This document shows positions 1 to 6,615 of a stretch of 15,080 nucleotides of DNA, one piece after another. A program made the position numbers and the translations under genes. Numbering within the stretch: the first letter of the stretch is position 1; the number at the start of each line of letters is the position of its first letter. The notes beneath the pieces were generated by a model, which ran no database searches, had not been told where the DNA came from, and saw nothing but the letters and a program-made list of their open reading frames with translations. The DNA is from Desulfurellales bacterium (lineage in GTDB: Bacteria; Campylobacterota_A; Desulfurellia; Desulfurellales; Hippeaceae): NCBI GenBank assembly GCA_027074255.1, contig JALTDI010000310.1, forward strand, positions 1 through 15,080, in the 5' to 3' direction.

Positions 1-143
1 TCAGAAAAAAATATCAGACATTTACTCAGGCGGATATTTCTCTTTTGAGAAAGGCTGGGTATCAAAAACAGTTTACAGGCCTTGAAGAAGGTGTAAAAAA
101 ATATGTTGAAATTCTTAAAAAGTCGGACGGTTATTATAGATAA
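1..143 (+). CDS. hldD: ADP-L-glycero-D-manno-heptose 6-epimerase, C-terminal end (partial)
   Basis: Frame 3 is open from the window edge to a TAA at 141-143 and gives the last 46 residues of a protein that starts upstream. The stretch YQTFTQADISLLRKAGY, followed by a FTGLEEGVKKYVEIL-like end, closely matches the C-terminus of HldD/RfaD (E. coli ends with YQAFTQADLTNLRAAGY and then EGVTEYMAWL). Family knowledge: this NADP-dependent short-chain dehydrogenase/epimerase converts ADP-D-glycero- to ADP-L-glycero-manno-heptose for the inner core of lipopolysaccharide, in the cytoplasm. The Rossmann fold and catalytic Tyr/Lys lie outside the window and cannot be checked. The call rests on memory of the E. 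coli sequence, but the match is strong. It implies a Gram-negative envelope. No clear terminator follows before dppA. Confidence 0.85.
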   Translation, partial: RKKYQTFTQADISLLRKAGYQKQFTGLEEGVKKYVEILKKSDGYYR

Positions 144-220
144 ACAAACAATAAACTCAAAAAGTCATTTCTTGTTGTGTATTTTTAATATCTATGCTAA
201 AAACACACAAAGAATTAAAA

Positions 221-230
221 AAAGGAGGTG
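221..230 (+). promoter_or_regulatory. Ribosome binding site that sets the dppA start
   Basis: AAAGGAGGTG is a near-perfect Shine-Dalgarno sequence. It lies 5 nt before a TTG codon at 236-238, which opens directly into a signal peptide. This favours TTG 236 over the in-frame ATG at 194, which would add 14 charged residues before the hydrophobic segment and would place this SD inside the gene. Confidence 0.85.
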
Positions 231-235
231 TTACA

Positions 236-1756
236 TTGAGAAAGCTGTTTTTACTGATTCTAAGCCTAATGCTTGTAGTTACATTCGGCTCGAAAAGTTT
301 TGCCCTTTCGAAGAAAAGCTACATAATTGCTGGTACCACGGACAAGATAACATCACTTGACCCTGCAAAAGCCTATGAATACTTCTCAGACAATATTTTG
401 CAAAACATTATGGGCGGCCTGGTTAAATACATACCCGGAACCACAAAAATAATACCGGATATGGCAAAAAGCTGGAAAATCTCCAAAGACGGAACAGTTT
501 ATACATTTAAACTCAAAAAAAATCTCAAATTCTCAAACGGCGACCCCATTAATGCCAAGGTATTCGCATATTCAATAAAAAGGGTTATTCGTTTGAAGCA
601 AAACCCTGCATTTTTGCTTGCGGATGTCGTAAAAGACGCCGAAGCACTAAACAATAACACACTGAAAATAACATTAAAGTATTCCTATGCTCCGTTTATA
701 AGCATTCTGGCGTTTACCATATCATACCCGGTTGACCCCAAAGTCTACCCTGCAAATAAGGTTTATTCGGGCACTCCGGTTGCATCCGGGCCTTATATGG
801 TCAAAAAATTGGTTAGAGGACAAGAAATAGAGCTTGTAAGAAACCCGAATTATTACGGTAAAAAAGCAAAAACACCGATTATTCTCATAAAAATCTACCG
901 CGAGGCAAATAACCTGTATATGGCCCTTTTAAGCGGTGATATAGATTTGGCATACAGAACACTGCTGCCGCAGCAGCTCCAGCAGATACAAAAAAACAAA
1001 AAATTTAAAACATATACCGGTGACAGCCCGTTCATAAGAGAAGTGGTGTTTAATGTGAAGGCAAAGCCGTTTGATAATGCAAAATTAAGAAGAGCATTAT
1101 CCTATGCGGTAAACAGAACACAAATTTCAAAAGAGATATTCAAAGGACAGGTTACACCTCTTTTCACGCTTATTCCGGCAGGTATGTGGGGACACAAAAA
1201 TGTTATGCCTCACTACAGTATCAAAAAAGCTAAGAGAATGCTGAAAGCATTGGGATATTCAAAAGCCAAACCTTTAAGCATAACTCTGTGGTATTCACCA
1301 AGCCACTACGGTTCCACCGAATCAGACGTCGCCTTAATGATTAAAAACCAGCTTGAAAAAACCGGCCTTGTAAAATGCAAGGTTAAGTACGCCGAATGGG
1401 CAACGTATGTAGATTATTGGACAAAGGGTGTTATGGGAATGTTCCTGCTGGGATGGTATCCTGATTATTTCGACCCCGATGATTATATGTGGCCATTCCT
1501 GCAAACATCGGCAAGCCCGGGAATGGGTTCTTTCTTCTCTGACAAAGCTATTGATAAGTTATTGAAAAAAGCAAGAAGCACAAGCAGCATTAAAAAAAGA
1601 ACCAGGCTGTATTATAGGGCGCAGAGACTTATGGTCAAAAAGGCTCCCTATATTCCTCTATTCCAGGGACAGCAGCACGTCGTAGCAAAACCTGAAATCA
1701 AGGGTATCTTAATGGACCCTGTTCAGATATTCAGATATTATTTACTGTCAAAATAA
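236..1756 (+). CDS. dppA: Dipeptide/oligopeptide ABC transporter, periplasmic substrate-binding protein
   Basis: From the TTG start this is a 506-residue protein of the SBP_bac_5 family (cluster C binding proteins), a normal length. Residues 1-23 are a Sec signal peptide (MRKLF, hydrophobic core, likely cut after SFA). There is no lipobox cysteine, so the protein should be free in the periplasm. Family hallmarks are visible: the early SLDPAKAYEYFSDN segment, AKVFAYSIKRV (the usual AxDVxYSxxR region), ASGPYMVKKL, RNPNYYG and FDNAKLRRALSYAVNR. It should capture peptides and deliver them to the DppB/DppC channel. The order binding protein, permease, permease, ATPase, ATPase supports dipeptide or oligopeptide uptake. 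Nickel, haem or glycoside-type ligands occur in the same family and cannot be excluded. The TTG start and the terminator just downstream suggest that its level is set separately from the membrane parts. Confidence 0.88.
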   Translation: MRKLFLLILSLMLVVTFGSKSFALSKKSYIIAGTTDKITSLDPAKAYEYFSDNILQNIMGGLVKYIPGTTKIIPDMAKSWKISKDGTVYTFKLKKNLKFSNGDPINAKVFAYSIKRVIRLKQNPAFLLADVVKDAEALNNNTLKITLKYSYAPFISILAFTISYPVDPKVYPANKVYSGTPVASGPYMVKKLVRGQEIELVRNPNYYGKKAKTPIILIKIYREANNLYMALLSGDIDLAYRTLLPQQLQQIQKNKKFKTYTGDSPFIREVVFNVKAKPFDNAKLRRALSYAVNRTQISKEIFKGQVTPLFTLIPAGMWGHKNVMPHYSIKKAKRMLKALGYSKAKPLSITLWYSPSHYGSTESDVALMIKNQLEKTGLVKCKVKYAEWATYVDYWTKGVMGMFLLGWYPDYFDPDDYMWPFLQTSASPGMGSFFSDKAIDKLLKKARSTSSIKKRTRLYYRAQRLMVKKAPYIPLFQGQQHVVAKPEIKGILMDPVQIFRYYLLSK

Positions 1757-1777
1757 ACAATGTGCAAAAATCAGTTC

Positions 1778-1812
1778 AAAAAGAGGAGTCAAAATTTTGA
1801 CTCCTCTTTTTT
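1778..1812 (+). terminator. Intrinsic terminator/attenuator between dppA and dppB
   Basis: The sequence around AAGAGGAGTC at 1781-1790 is mirrored exactly by GACTCCTCTT, giving a perfect 17-bp-arm palindrome from 1778 to 1811 with an A4T4 centre. The second arm ends in a run of T (1807-1812). It folds as a 12- to 13-bp stem with a small A/T loop and a U-tract, a classic rho-independent terminator. It lies 22 nt after the dppA stop and 24 nt before the dppB start. No distinct promoter is visible after it. It most likely terminates part of the transcription so that binding protein is made in excess over the permease and ATPases, a common arrangement in such operons. Confidence 0.88.
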
Positions 1813-1835
1813 ATGTGAGAGGTTAAAACACTGCT

Positions 1836-2846
1836 GTGAAACTTAAAACATATATTTTAACAAGAATTCTTCTCTCAATTCCCATGATTTTAATTATACT
1901 CACGATAGTGTTTTTTGTTTTAAGGGTTCTTCCGGGCAACCCTGTTCTCGCTATGCTCGGCCCCAAAGCTCCTCCTGAAATTATTCATGCTATGGAACAT
2001 CAAATGGGGTTAGATAAACCCATAATAGTTCAGTATTTTATCTATCTATCCCACATAGCCGTGGGCAATTTCGGGACATCCACATACACATCCCTGCCTG
2101 TATTACAGGAGCTGGTTCAAAAATTCCCGGCAACATTCGAGTTAACATTTTATTCCATGATTATAGCTGTCTCTATCGGAATTTTTTTCGGCTCGTATGC
2201 TGCATATAATTTCGGAAAACCCGCTGATATTCTTGCAAGGGTCTATTCCATATTTGTTTACTCATTTCCCGTTTTTTGGTTTGGTATTATGCTGCAGCTG
2301 ATTTTCGGCGTCTGGCTTCATTGGCTTCCCGTCTCAGGCAGATCATCACCCTTTATGATTCCGAATCATATCTATACGGGAATCTATTCAATTGATGCTT
2401 TATTAAACGGACAGTTCGATATCTTTGTAGATGCCGTGAGGCACCTGATACTGCCGTCTGTGACCCTCGGAGTTGTTATTTCCAGTATATTCGTAAGAAT
2501 GGTGCGCTCTAATGTCCTGCTTGCTCTATCCAGTCAATATGTGATAGCGGCAAGGGCAAGGGGAGAAAGTGAAAGGAAAATATTATTCAAACACGCTTTA
2601 AAAAATGCAATGCCGCCCATTCTAACAATAATGGGTCTTCAGTTTGCCCTGCTCCTTGCAGGAGCCATACTCACCGAAACAACTTTTTCATGGCCAGGTA
2701 TTGGAAATTACCTGATAACACGCATAAGTTATAGGGATTTCCCGGCTATTCAGGGAGCAATCGTATTTTTTGCTTTTTTTGTTGCATTTATCAGCATACT
2801 GGTTGATATTATTAATGCCTGGATAGACCCGAGGATTAGATACTGA
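1836..2846 (+). CDS. dppB: Dipeptide ABC transporter permease, DppB type
   Basis: This is a 336-residue inner-membrane permease of the BPD_transp_1 family. It starts with MKLKTYILTRILLSIPMIL, typical of DppB/OppB, with a first membrane helix at about 11-30, a periplasmic region, and further helices near 103-122, 135-160, 203-222, 265-283 and 305-328. The cytoplasmic EAA loop that docks the ATPases is AARARGESERKIL at about 238-250. ETTFSWPGIG (281-290) and the terminal DPRIRY are also family hallmarks. With DppC it forms the channel. The start is GTG at 1836, with a modest SD (GAGAGG, 1817-1822) somewhat far upstream. No better in-frame start exists before the first membrane helix. It lies directly after the dppA terminator. 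Confidence 0.9.
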   Translation: MKLKTYILTRILLSIPMILIILTIVFFVLRVLPGNPVLAMLGPKAPPEIIHAMEHQMGLDKPIIVQYFIYLSHIAVGNFGTSTYTSLPVLQELVQKFPATFELTFYSMIIAVSIGIFFGSYAAYNFGKPADILARVYSIFVYSFPVFWFGIMLQLIFGVWLHWLPVSGRSSPFMIPNHIYTGIYSIDALLNGQFDIFVDAVRHLILPSVTLGVVISSIFVRMVRSNVLLALSSQYVIAARARGESERKILFKHALKNAMPPILTIMGLQFALLLAGAILTETTFSWPGIGNYLITRISYRDFPAIQGAIVFFAFFVAFISILVDIINAWIDPRIRY

Positions 2847-2870
2847 TATGTTCAAAAAGCTGGGATTAAA

Positions 2871-3731
2871 ATGATCAGTTCAAAAATAGTAAAAAATATA
2901 AAACAGCTTATGGGGGATTCATCAGGGGTATTGTTCATTATAGGTTTGTTTCTACTTATTGCATTCATAATTATGGCTATTTTTGCGCCTTACCTTGCAC
3001 CTTATAGTCCTATAAAGCCATCCGGAGCATCCCTGCTTCCGCCTCAATCAGGTCATATAATGGGTACGGACAATTTGGGGTATGACGTTTTCAGCAGGGT
3101 AATATTCGGCTCACGCATGGCTTTCAGCATAGCTGCTATCGCAACGTCCATAGCAGCGGCAATAGGTATCCCTCTCGGATTAATAGTGGGCTATATAGGG
3201 GGAAGGCTGGACAGTTTTGTAACTATGGTTATGGATTCCGTTTATACTTTTCCGGGGCTGATACTTGCCATTGCCATCGCCGCTATGCTTGGGCAGGGCA
3301 TGATTAATATCTCTTTGTCAATCGCCGTTGTTTATATACCGACATATTACAGGGTTATAAGGAGTCAGGTTGCAACAATTAAATCGGAGTTGTATGTAGA
3401 GGGGGCAAGAGCCATCGGGGCAAAACCGCCGGTTATCTTGTCAAAATATGTTTTACCCAATGTTCTACCCTCAACGATAGTTGTTTTATCAATGAATATA
3501 GCCGACGCAATTATGACGGAAGCTGGCTTGAGCTTTTTAGGGTTAGGGATTGCACCGCCGACACCTGATTGGGGGTATGATTTATCCAAAGGTCAACAAT
3601 TCATACTACAAAATGACTGGTGGCTCGTTGTATTTCCTGGTCTTGCCATTATACTGATTGTTTTAGGATTCAGCATGTTCTCCGAAGGATTGAATGAATA
3701 TTTAAACCCTAACATAGGTGAAAAACGCTGA
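2871..3731 (+). CDS. dppC: Dipeptide ABC transporter permease, DppC type
   Basis: This 286-residue permease is the partner of DppB. It has an N-terminal helix at about 19-43, then the DppC/OppC signature GTDNLGYDVFSR (65-76), helices near 84-110, 120-140, 145-162, 203-222 and 251-270, the EAA loop EGARAIGAKPPVI (177-189) that contacts an ATPase, and LGLGIAPPTPDWG (223-235). All are typical of the family. The ATG at 2871 has only a weak SD (GGGA). A nine-codon reading frame (2848-2874) begins just after the dppB stop and ends across this ATG, so translational coupling is possible. The stop overlaps the dppD start by one base (TGATG). Confidence 0.9.
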   Translation: MISSKIVKNIKQLMGDSSGVLFIIGLFLLIAFIIMAIFAPYLAPYSPIKPSGASLLPPQSGHIMGTDNLGYDVFSRVIFGSRMAFSIAAIATSIAAAIGIPLGLIVGYIGGRLDSFVTMVMDSVYTFPGLILAIAIAAMLGQGMINISLSIAVVYIPTYYRVIRSQVATIKSELYVEGARAIGAKPPVILSKYVLPNVLPSTIVVLSMNIADAIMTEAGLSFLGLGIAPPTPDWGYDLSKGQQFILQNDWWLVVFPGLAIILIVLGFSMFSEGLNEYLNPNIGEKR

Positions 3732-4684
3732 TGGATACAAATATAGAGATAAAAAACCTAAGTATTGAATACAGAATGAGAAACGGAACGGTTCACGCGG
3801 TTAGAGATGCCGATTTCTCGGTAGACAAAAAGGAAACGTTAAGCATAGTGGGGGAGTCCGGATGCGGAAAATCAACAACCGGACATGCAATTTTAAAACT
3901 CTTACCTTCCAATGCGAGGGCTACCGGGAGTATAATCTACAACGGGAAAAACATATTGACCATGTCTAACAATGAAATTAGACAGATAAGGGGAAAACAT
4001 ATATCAATCGTATTTCAAGATCCTATGACGTCTTTAGACCCGATAATGCGTGTAAAGGACCATTTTTTTGAGCTAATCAAGGCACATGATTCCAAGGTAA
4101 ATGAACAGGAAATGATAGAAATTGCATCTTGCGCACTTGAAGCCTCCGGCGTATCCGCAAAGAGATTAAACAACTACCCGTTTGAATTCAGCGGCGGAAT
4201 GAGACAGCGTGTTATGATAGCACTTGCTATTGCCCTGCAGCCGTCTGTCATAGTGGCCGATGAACCAACTACGTCTCTGGATGTTGTTGTGCAGGAACAA
4301 ATTATGGAAGTATTAAAGAACCTAAAAAGAACAAAGGACATGTCGATAATCTTAATTACGCATGATTTAGGCATAGTTGCGGAGGTAGCGGATAAAGTAG
4401 CGGTTATGTATGCAGGCGAAATTGTCGAATATGCCGATATCTACAATCTATATAAAAACCCCCTTCACCCGTATACACAGCTTTTGCTGAAATCCGTACC
4501 GAATATTAAAATAGGCGATATGGAACTGCATAATATACCCGGAAGCCTGCCGGATTTAAAAAATATACCCCAAGGATGCAGATTTAGAGATAGATGCCCT
4601 ATGGTTAAGGATATATGCAAAAAGGAAACACCGCCCATTATCGATAAGGACGGAAGAAAAGTAAGGTGCTGGCTCTATGGTTAA
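3731..4684 (+). CDS. dppD: Dipeptide ABC transporter ATP-binding protein, DppD type
   Basis: This is a 317-residue cytoplasmic ATPase of the Dpp/Opp family. Walker A is GESGCGKS (41-48), the Q-loop is in VFQDPMTSLDP (Q96), the ABC signature is FSGGMRQR (153-160), Walker B is VIVADEP (173-179, catalytic E178), and the switch histidine is H211 in ITHD. The C-terminal oligo_HPY region (HPYTQLLLKSVP) is present. It contains four cysteines, C283, C289, C296 and C313, in the spacing conserved in DppD/OppD proteins, which in some members hold a [4Fe-4S] cluster. Whether a cluster forms here is inference. It begins one base inside dppC and its last 8 bases overlap dppF, so the genes are translationally coupled. 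It pairs with DppF as the motor. Confidence 0.92.
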   Translation: MDTNIEIKNLSIEYRMRNGTVHAVRDADFSVDKKETLSIVGESGCGKSTTGHAILKLLPSNARATGSIIYNGKNILTMSNNEIRQIRGKHISIVFQDPMTSLDPIMRVKDHFFELIKAHDSKVNEQEMIEIASCALEASGVSAKRLNNYPFEFSGGMRQRVMIALAIALQPSVIVADEPTTSLDVVVQEQIMEVLKNLKRTKDMSIILITHDLGIVAEVADKVAVMYAGEIVEYADIYNLYKNPLHPYTQLLLKSVPNIKIGDMELHNIPGSLPDLKNIPQGCRFRDRCPMVKDICKKETPPIIDKDGRKVRCWLYG

Positions 4685-5669
4685 CGATAGCAATGTTGTT
4701 GTTGTAAAAAATTTAAAAAAATATTTTCTGCTCAAGATTCCTTGGCTCGAAAGCTTTTCATTGAAAGAGAAGCCGAGTGTAAAGGCAGTGGACGGCTTGT
4801 CTTTCAGTATAAAAAAAGGCGAGGCGCTTGGCCTTGTGGGCGAGTCGGGAAGCGGAAAAACCACCGTTGGCAGATCCATAATAAGACTTATCGAACCCAC
4901 TAACGGAGAAATTGTAATAAACGACGAAGATATTATGTCGCTAAAAAAAGAAAAACTAAGAAAAGCAAGAAGAAATTTTCAGATAATTTTCCAAGACCCC
5001 ATTGCATCGCTAAACCCTTATATGTCAATAGGAAAATCGGTTATGCACCCTCTTGAAATACACGACATAGGCAACCGAAAACAAAGGAAAGAAATGGTGC
5101 TTGAACTGTTTGAAAAGGTAAATCTGATTCCGGCAGAGGGGTTTTTTAATAGATACCCCAAACAGTTATCAGGCGGTCAAAGACAAAGGGTTGTTATAGC
5201 AAGGGCCATTATCACAAATCCGAAATTCATAGTTTCCGATGAGGCAACGGCTATGCTTGATGTTTCCGTCAGATCCCAGGTTTTAAAACTTATGATAAAG
5301 ATTAAAGAAGAGTATAACCTCGCTTTTTTGTTTATCACGCACGATTTGGCAAGCGCTAAATATATCTGCGAGAAAATAGCAGTTATGTATCTCGGAAAAA
5401 TTGTGGAGATAGCGGACAAAACGGAACTTTTTGATCATCCTCTCCATCCTTACACGCGTATTTTGATGGGAGCGATACCCATACCCGATCCGACACTCAA
5501 AAGAGAAAAAATTATCCCAGCAGGTGAAATTCCATCTCCAACAAATATGCCCTCAGGATGCAGGTTCAGAACAAGATGTCCTTATGCAAAAAAAGAGTGC
5601 GGGGATATTGATATGTCTTTAATGGAAATCGAGAAAGGACATCTAAGCGCCTGCCCGTTCATACGATAG
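4677..5669 (+). CDS. dppF: Dipeptide ABC transporter ATP-binding protein, DppF type
   Basis: This 330-residue ATPase is the second motor subunit. Walker A is GESGSGKT (55-62), the Q-loop glutamine is Q106 in IFQDPIASLNP, the signature is LSGGQRQR (164-171), Walker B leads to D188-E189, and the switch His is H222 in ITHD. The residue after the catalytic glutamate is alanine (DEATAMLD) where this subfamily usually has DEP. DEAT is common in other ABC ATPases, so activity is not in doubt. The oligo_HPY tail carries C295, C301, C308 and C326, like DppD. Its stop is followed immediately by the stop of the opposite-strand VKOR gene, and no terminator hairpin is visible there. Confidence 0.92.
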   Translation: MVNDSNVVVVKNLKKYFLLKIPWLESFSLKEKPSVKAVDGLSFSIKKGEALGLVGESGSGKTTVGRSIIRLIEPTNGEIVINDEDIMSLKKEKLRKARRNFQIIFQDPIASLNPYMSIGKSVMHPLEIHDIGNRKQRKEMVLELFEKVNLIPAEGFFNRYPKQLSGGQRQRVVIARAIITNPKFIVSDEATAMLDVSVRSQVLKLMIKIKEEYNLAFLFITHDLASAKYICEKIAVMYLGKIVEIADKTELFDHPLHPYTRILMGAIPIPDPTLKREKIIPAGEIPSPTNMPSGCRFRTRCPYAKKECGDIDMSLMEIEKGHLSACPFIR

Positions 5670-6446
5670 TTATTTACACTCCTTGCCTATTGTGCAGAAA
5701 CCCTTCTTATCCTTGAAGAAAGTGTTATATAAATTATTTCTATGTATATTTTTCTTGTTTATCAGATATTGCAGAATATTCTGCTCACCAACAATGATTT
5801 TCTTTTCATCCTTTTTGCTTATAATCAATAAAGGAACCCTGTTTATATCCAAACTTTTCAGCAAATCAAAGCAGCTGTGCGCCTTTATGGTGCATACATT
5901 TATATTGTTTTCTTTTGCTTCTTGAATAACTTTTTCGCAATGGGGACAACTCTGTTTATAGATTAAAACGAGGGGTTTGTTTAATAAAGGTGAGGGAGTA
6001 TTATATATCGGTTTTAATAGAAAAAATAAAATCAAAATAGCAAAAAAAGATAAAAATCCGGCAACAACGGAAAAGTGTTTTTGAATTATTCTTATTAAGG
6101 CCAGAACAACGAATATTGAGAACACGATCAGACAGAACAAACATATATGTCTCATTCTGAATAACTGATAACCCACAAAAACACCCTCTGCACTCAAAGC
6201 CGCAATCAGCAATTGATTAATGAGAAACGACGCAGTATCGGTTTTTATTCTGTTTAGAACAAATATTGCTAAAAACACCAAAAAACCGCTTATAACTATG
6301 AGTTCGTCGGAATATCTAACACTTTGTGCAATTAGCAGACACCCTTGTGTGTTGCACAGGTTAGAATGTGAAAGTTGAAGAGCAGCCTCTGCAAGTGTTA
6401 ATAATATGCCTATAAGGCTGACAAGGGATAAAAGTTTTTTCATCAT
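5670..6446 (-). CDS. VKOR-family disulfide oxidase fused to a periplasmic thioredoxin-like domain
   Basis: This 258-residue protein is an integral membrane disulfide-bond-forming enzyme. Five hydrophobic segments (about 5-25, 48-65, 76-96, 103-121, 126-144) form the VKOR part. After the first helix come the two loop cysteines C31 and C36 (LCNTQGC), with a serine soon after. The quinone-side active site is C102-LF-C105, at the start of the fourth helix. A thioredoxin-like domain follows, with the redox motif C167-PH-C170, a cis-proline (VPLL, P205), and extra pairs C185/C192 and C251/C257. Family knowledge: bacterial VKOR proteins replace DsbB, passing electrons from a DsbA-like partner to quinone. 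Here the partner is fused, so the protein could oxidise envelope proteins on its own. The start is ATG 6446 or ATG 6443. No convincing SD is seen. Confidence 0.85.
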   Translation of the reverse strand: MMKKLLSLVSLIGILLTLAEAALQLSHSNLCNTQGCLLIAQSVRYSDELIVISGFLVFLAIFVLNRIKTDTASFLINQLLIAALSAEGVFVGYQLFRMRHICLFCLIVFSIFVVLALIRIIQKHFSVVAGFLSFFAILILFFLLKPIYNTPSPLLNKPLVLIYKQSCPHCEKVIQEAKENNINVCTIKAHSCFDLLKSLDINRVPLLIISKKDEKKIIVGEQNILQYLINKKNIHRNNLYNTFFKDKKGFCTIGKECK

Positions 6447-6451
6447 CCGAA

Positions 6452-6480
6452 AGATTAATAGAATTTATCTTAATTGTCAA
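6452..6480 (-). promoter_or_regulatory. Possible promoter of the VKOR gene
   Basis: On the minus strand a perfect TTGACA (6475-6480) is followed, after 17 bp, by TAATCT (6452-6457), a weak -10 (3 of 6). If used, transcription would begin at or next to the ATG at 6446, giving a leaderless or nearly leaderless mRNA. This would fit the lack of an SD. Confidence 0.35.
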
Positions 6481-6526
6481 AATATATGCGCTATCAAAAC
6501 CGTATGGAACCAGAATTGTAAAAGAT

Positions 6527-6555
6527 TTGACATTTTTATCCTTTTTTTGTATAAA
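6527..6555 (+). promoter_or_regulatory. Sigma70-type promoter of the acyl-CoA synthetase gene
   Basis: TTGACA (6527-6532), a spacer of exactly 17 bp rich in T, and TATAAA (6550-6555) match the housekeeping consensus at 11 of 12 positions. Transcription would start near 6562, leaving a leader of about 54 nt before the ATG. A second TATAAT-like hexamer at 6590-6595 has no good -35. Confidence 0.75.
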
Positions 6556-6599
6556 CTGATACATTGCATATGTAGCAAACTATACAGGTTATAATTTTT

Positions 6600-6608
6600 A
6601 GAGGGGGG
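6600..6608 (+). promoter_or_regulatory. Strong ribosome binding site of the acyl-CoA synthetase gene
   Basis: AGAGGGGGG lies 7 nt before the ATG at 6616 and fixes the start. With the near-consensus promoter it suggests high expression. Confidence 0.8.
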
Positions 6609-6615
6609 ATAAAAT

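Noticed and set aside
144..235. Promoter before dppA
   Set aside because: TTGTTG (172-177 region) and TATGCT (192-197) have poor matches and bad spacing. A weak TTGTGT/ACACAA stem is also present. I could not support either, though a promoter may well lie here or upstream of hldD.
2848..2874. MFKKLGLK as a real small protein gene
   Set aside because: It is too short and has no SD of its own. It is kept only as a possible coupling device in the findings.
5220..5270. DEATAMLD in DppF as a damaged Walker B
   Set aside because: The catalytic Glu is present, and DEAT occurs in many active ABC ATPases.
236..5669. Nickel (NikABCDE) rather than peptide transporter
   Set aside because: The same protein families are used, but I see no nickel-specific hints such as a nearby NikR site or nickel enzyme genes. 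The assignment stays dipeptide/oligopeptide with the substrate open.
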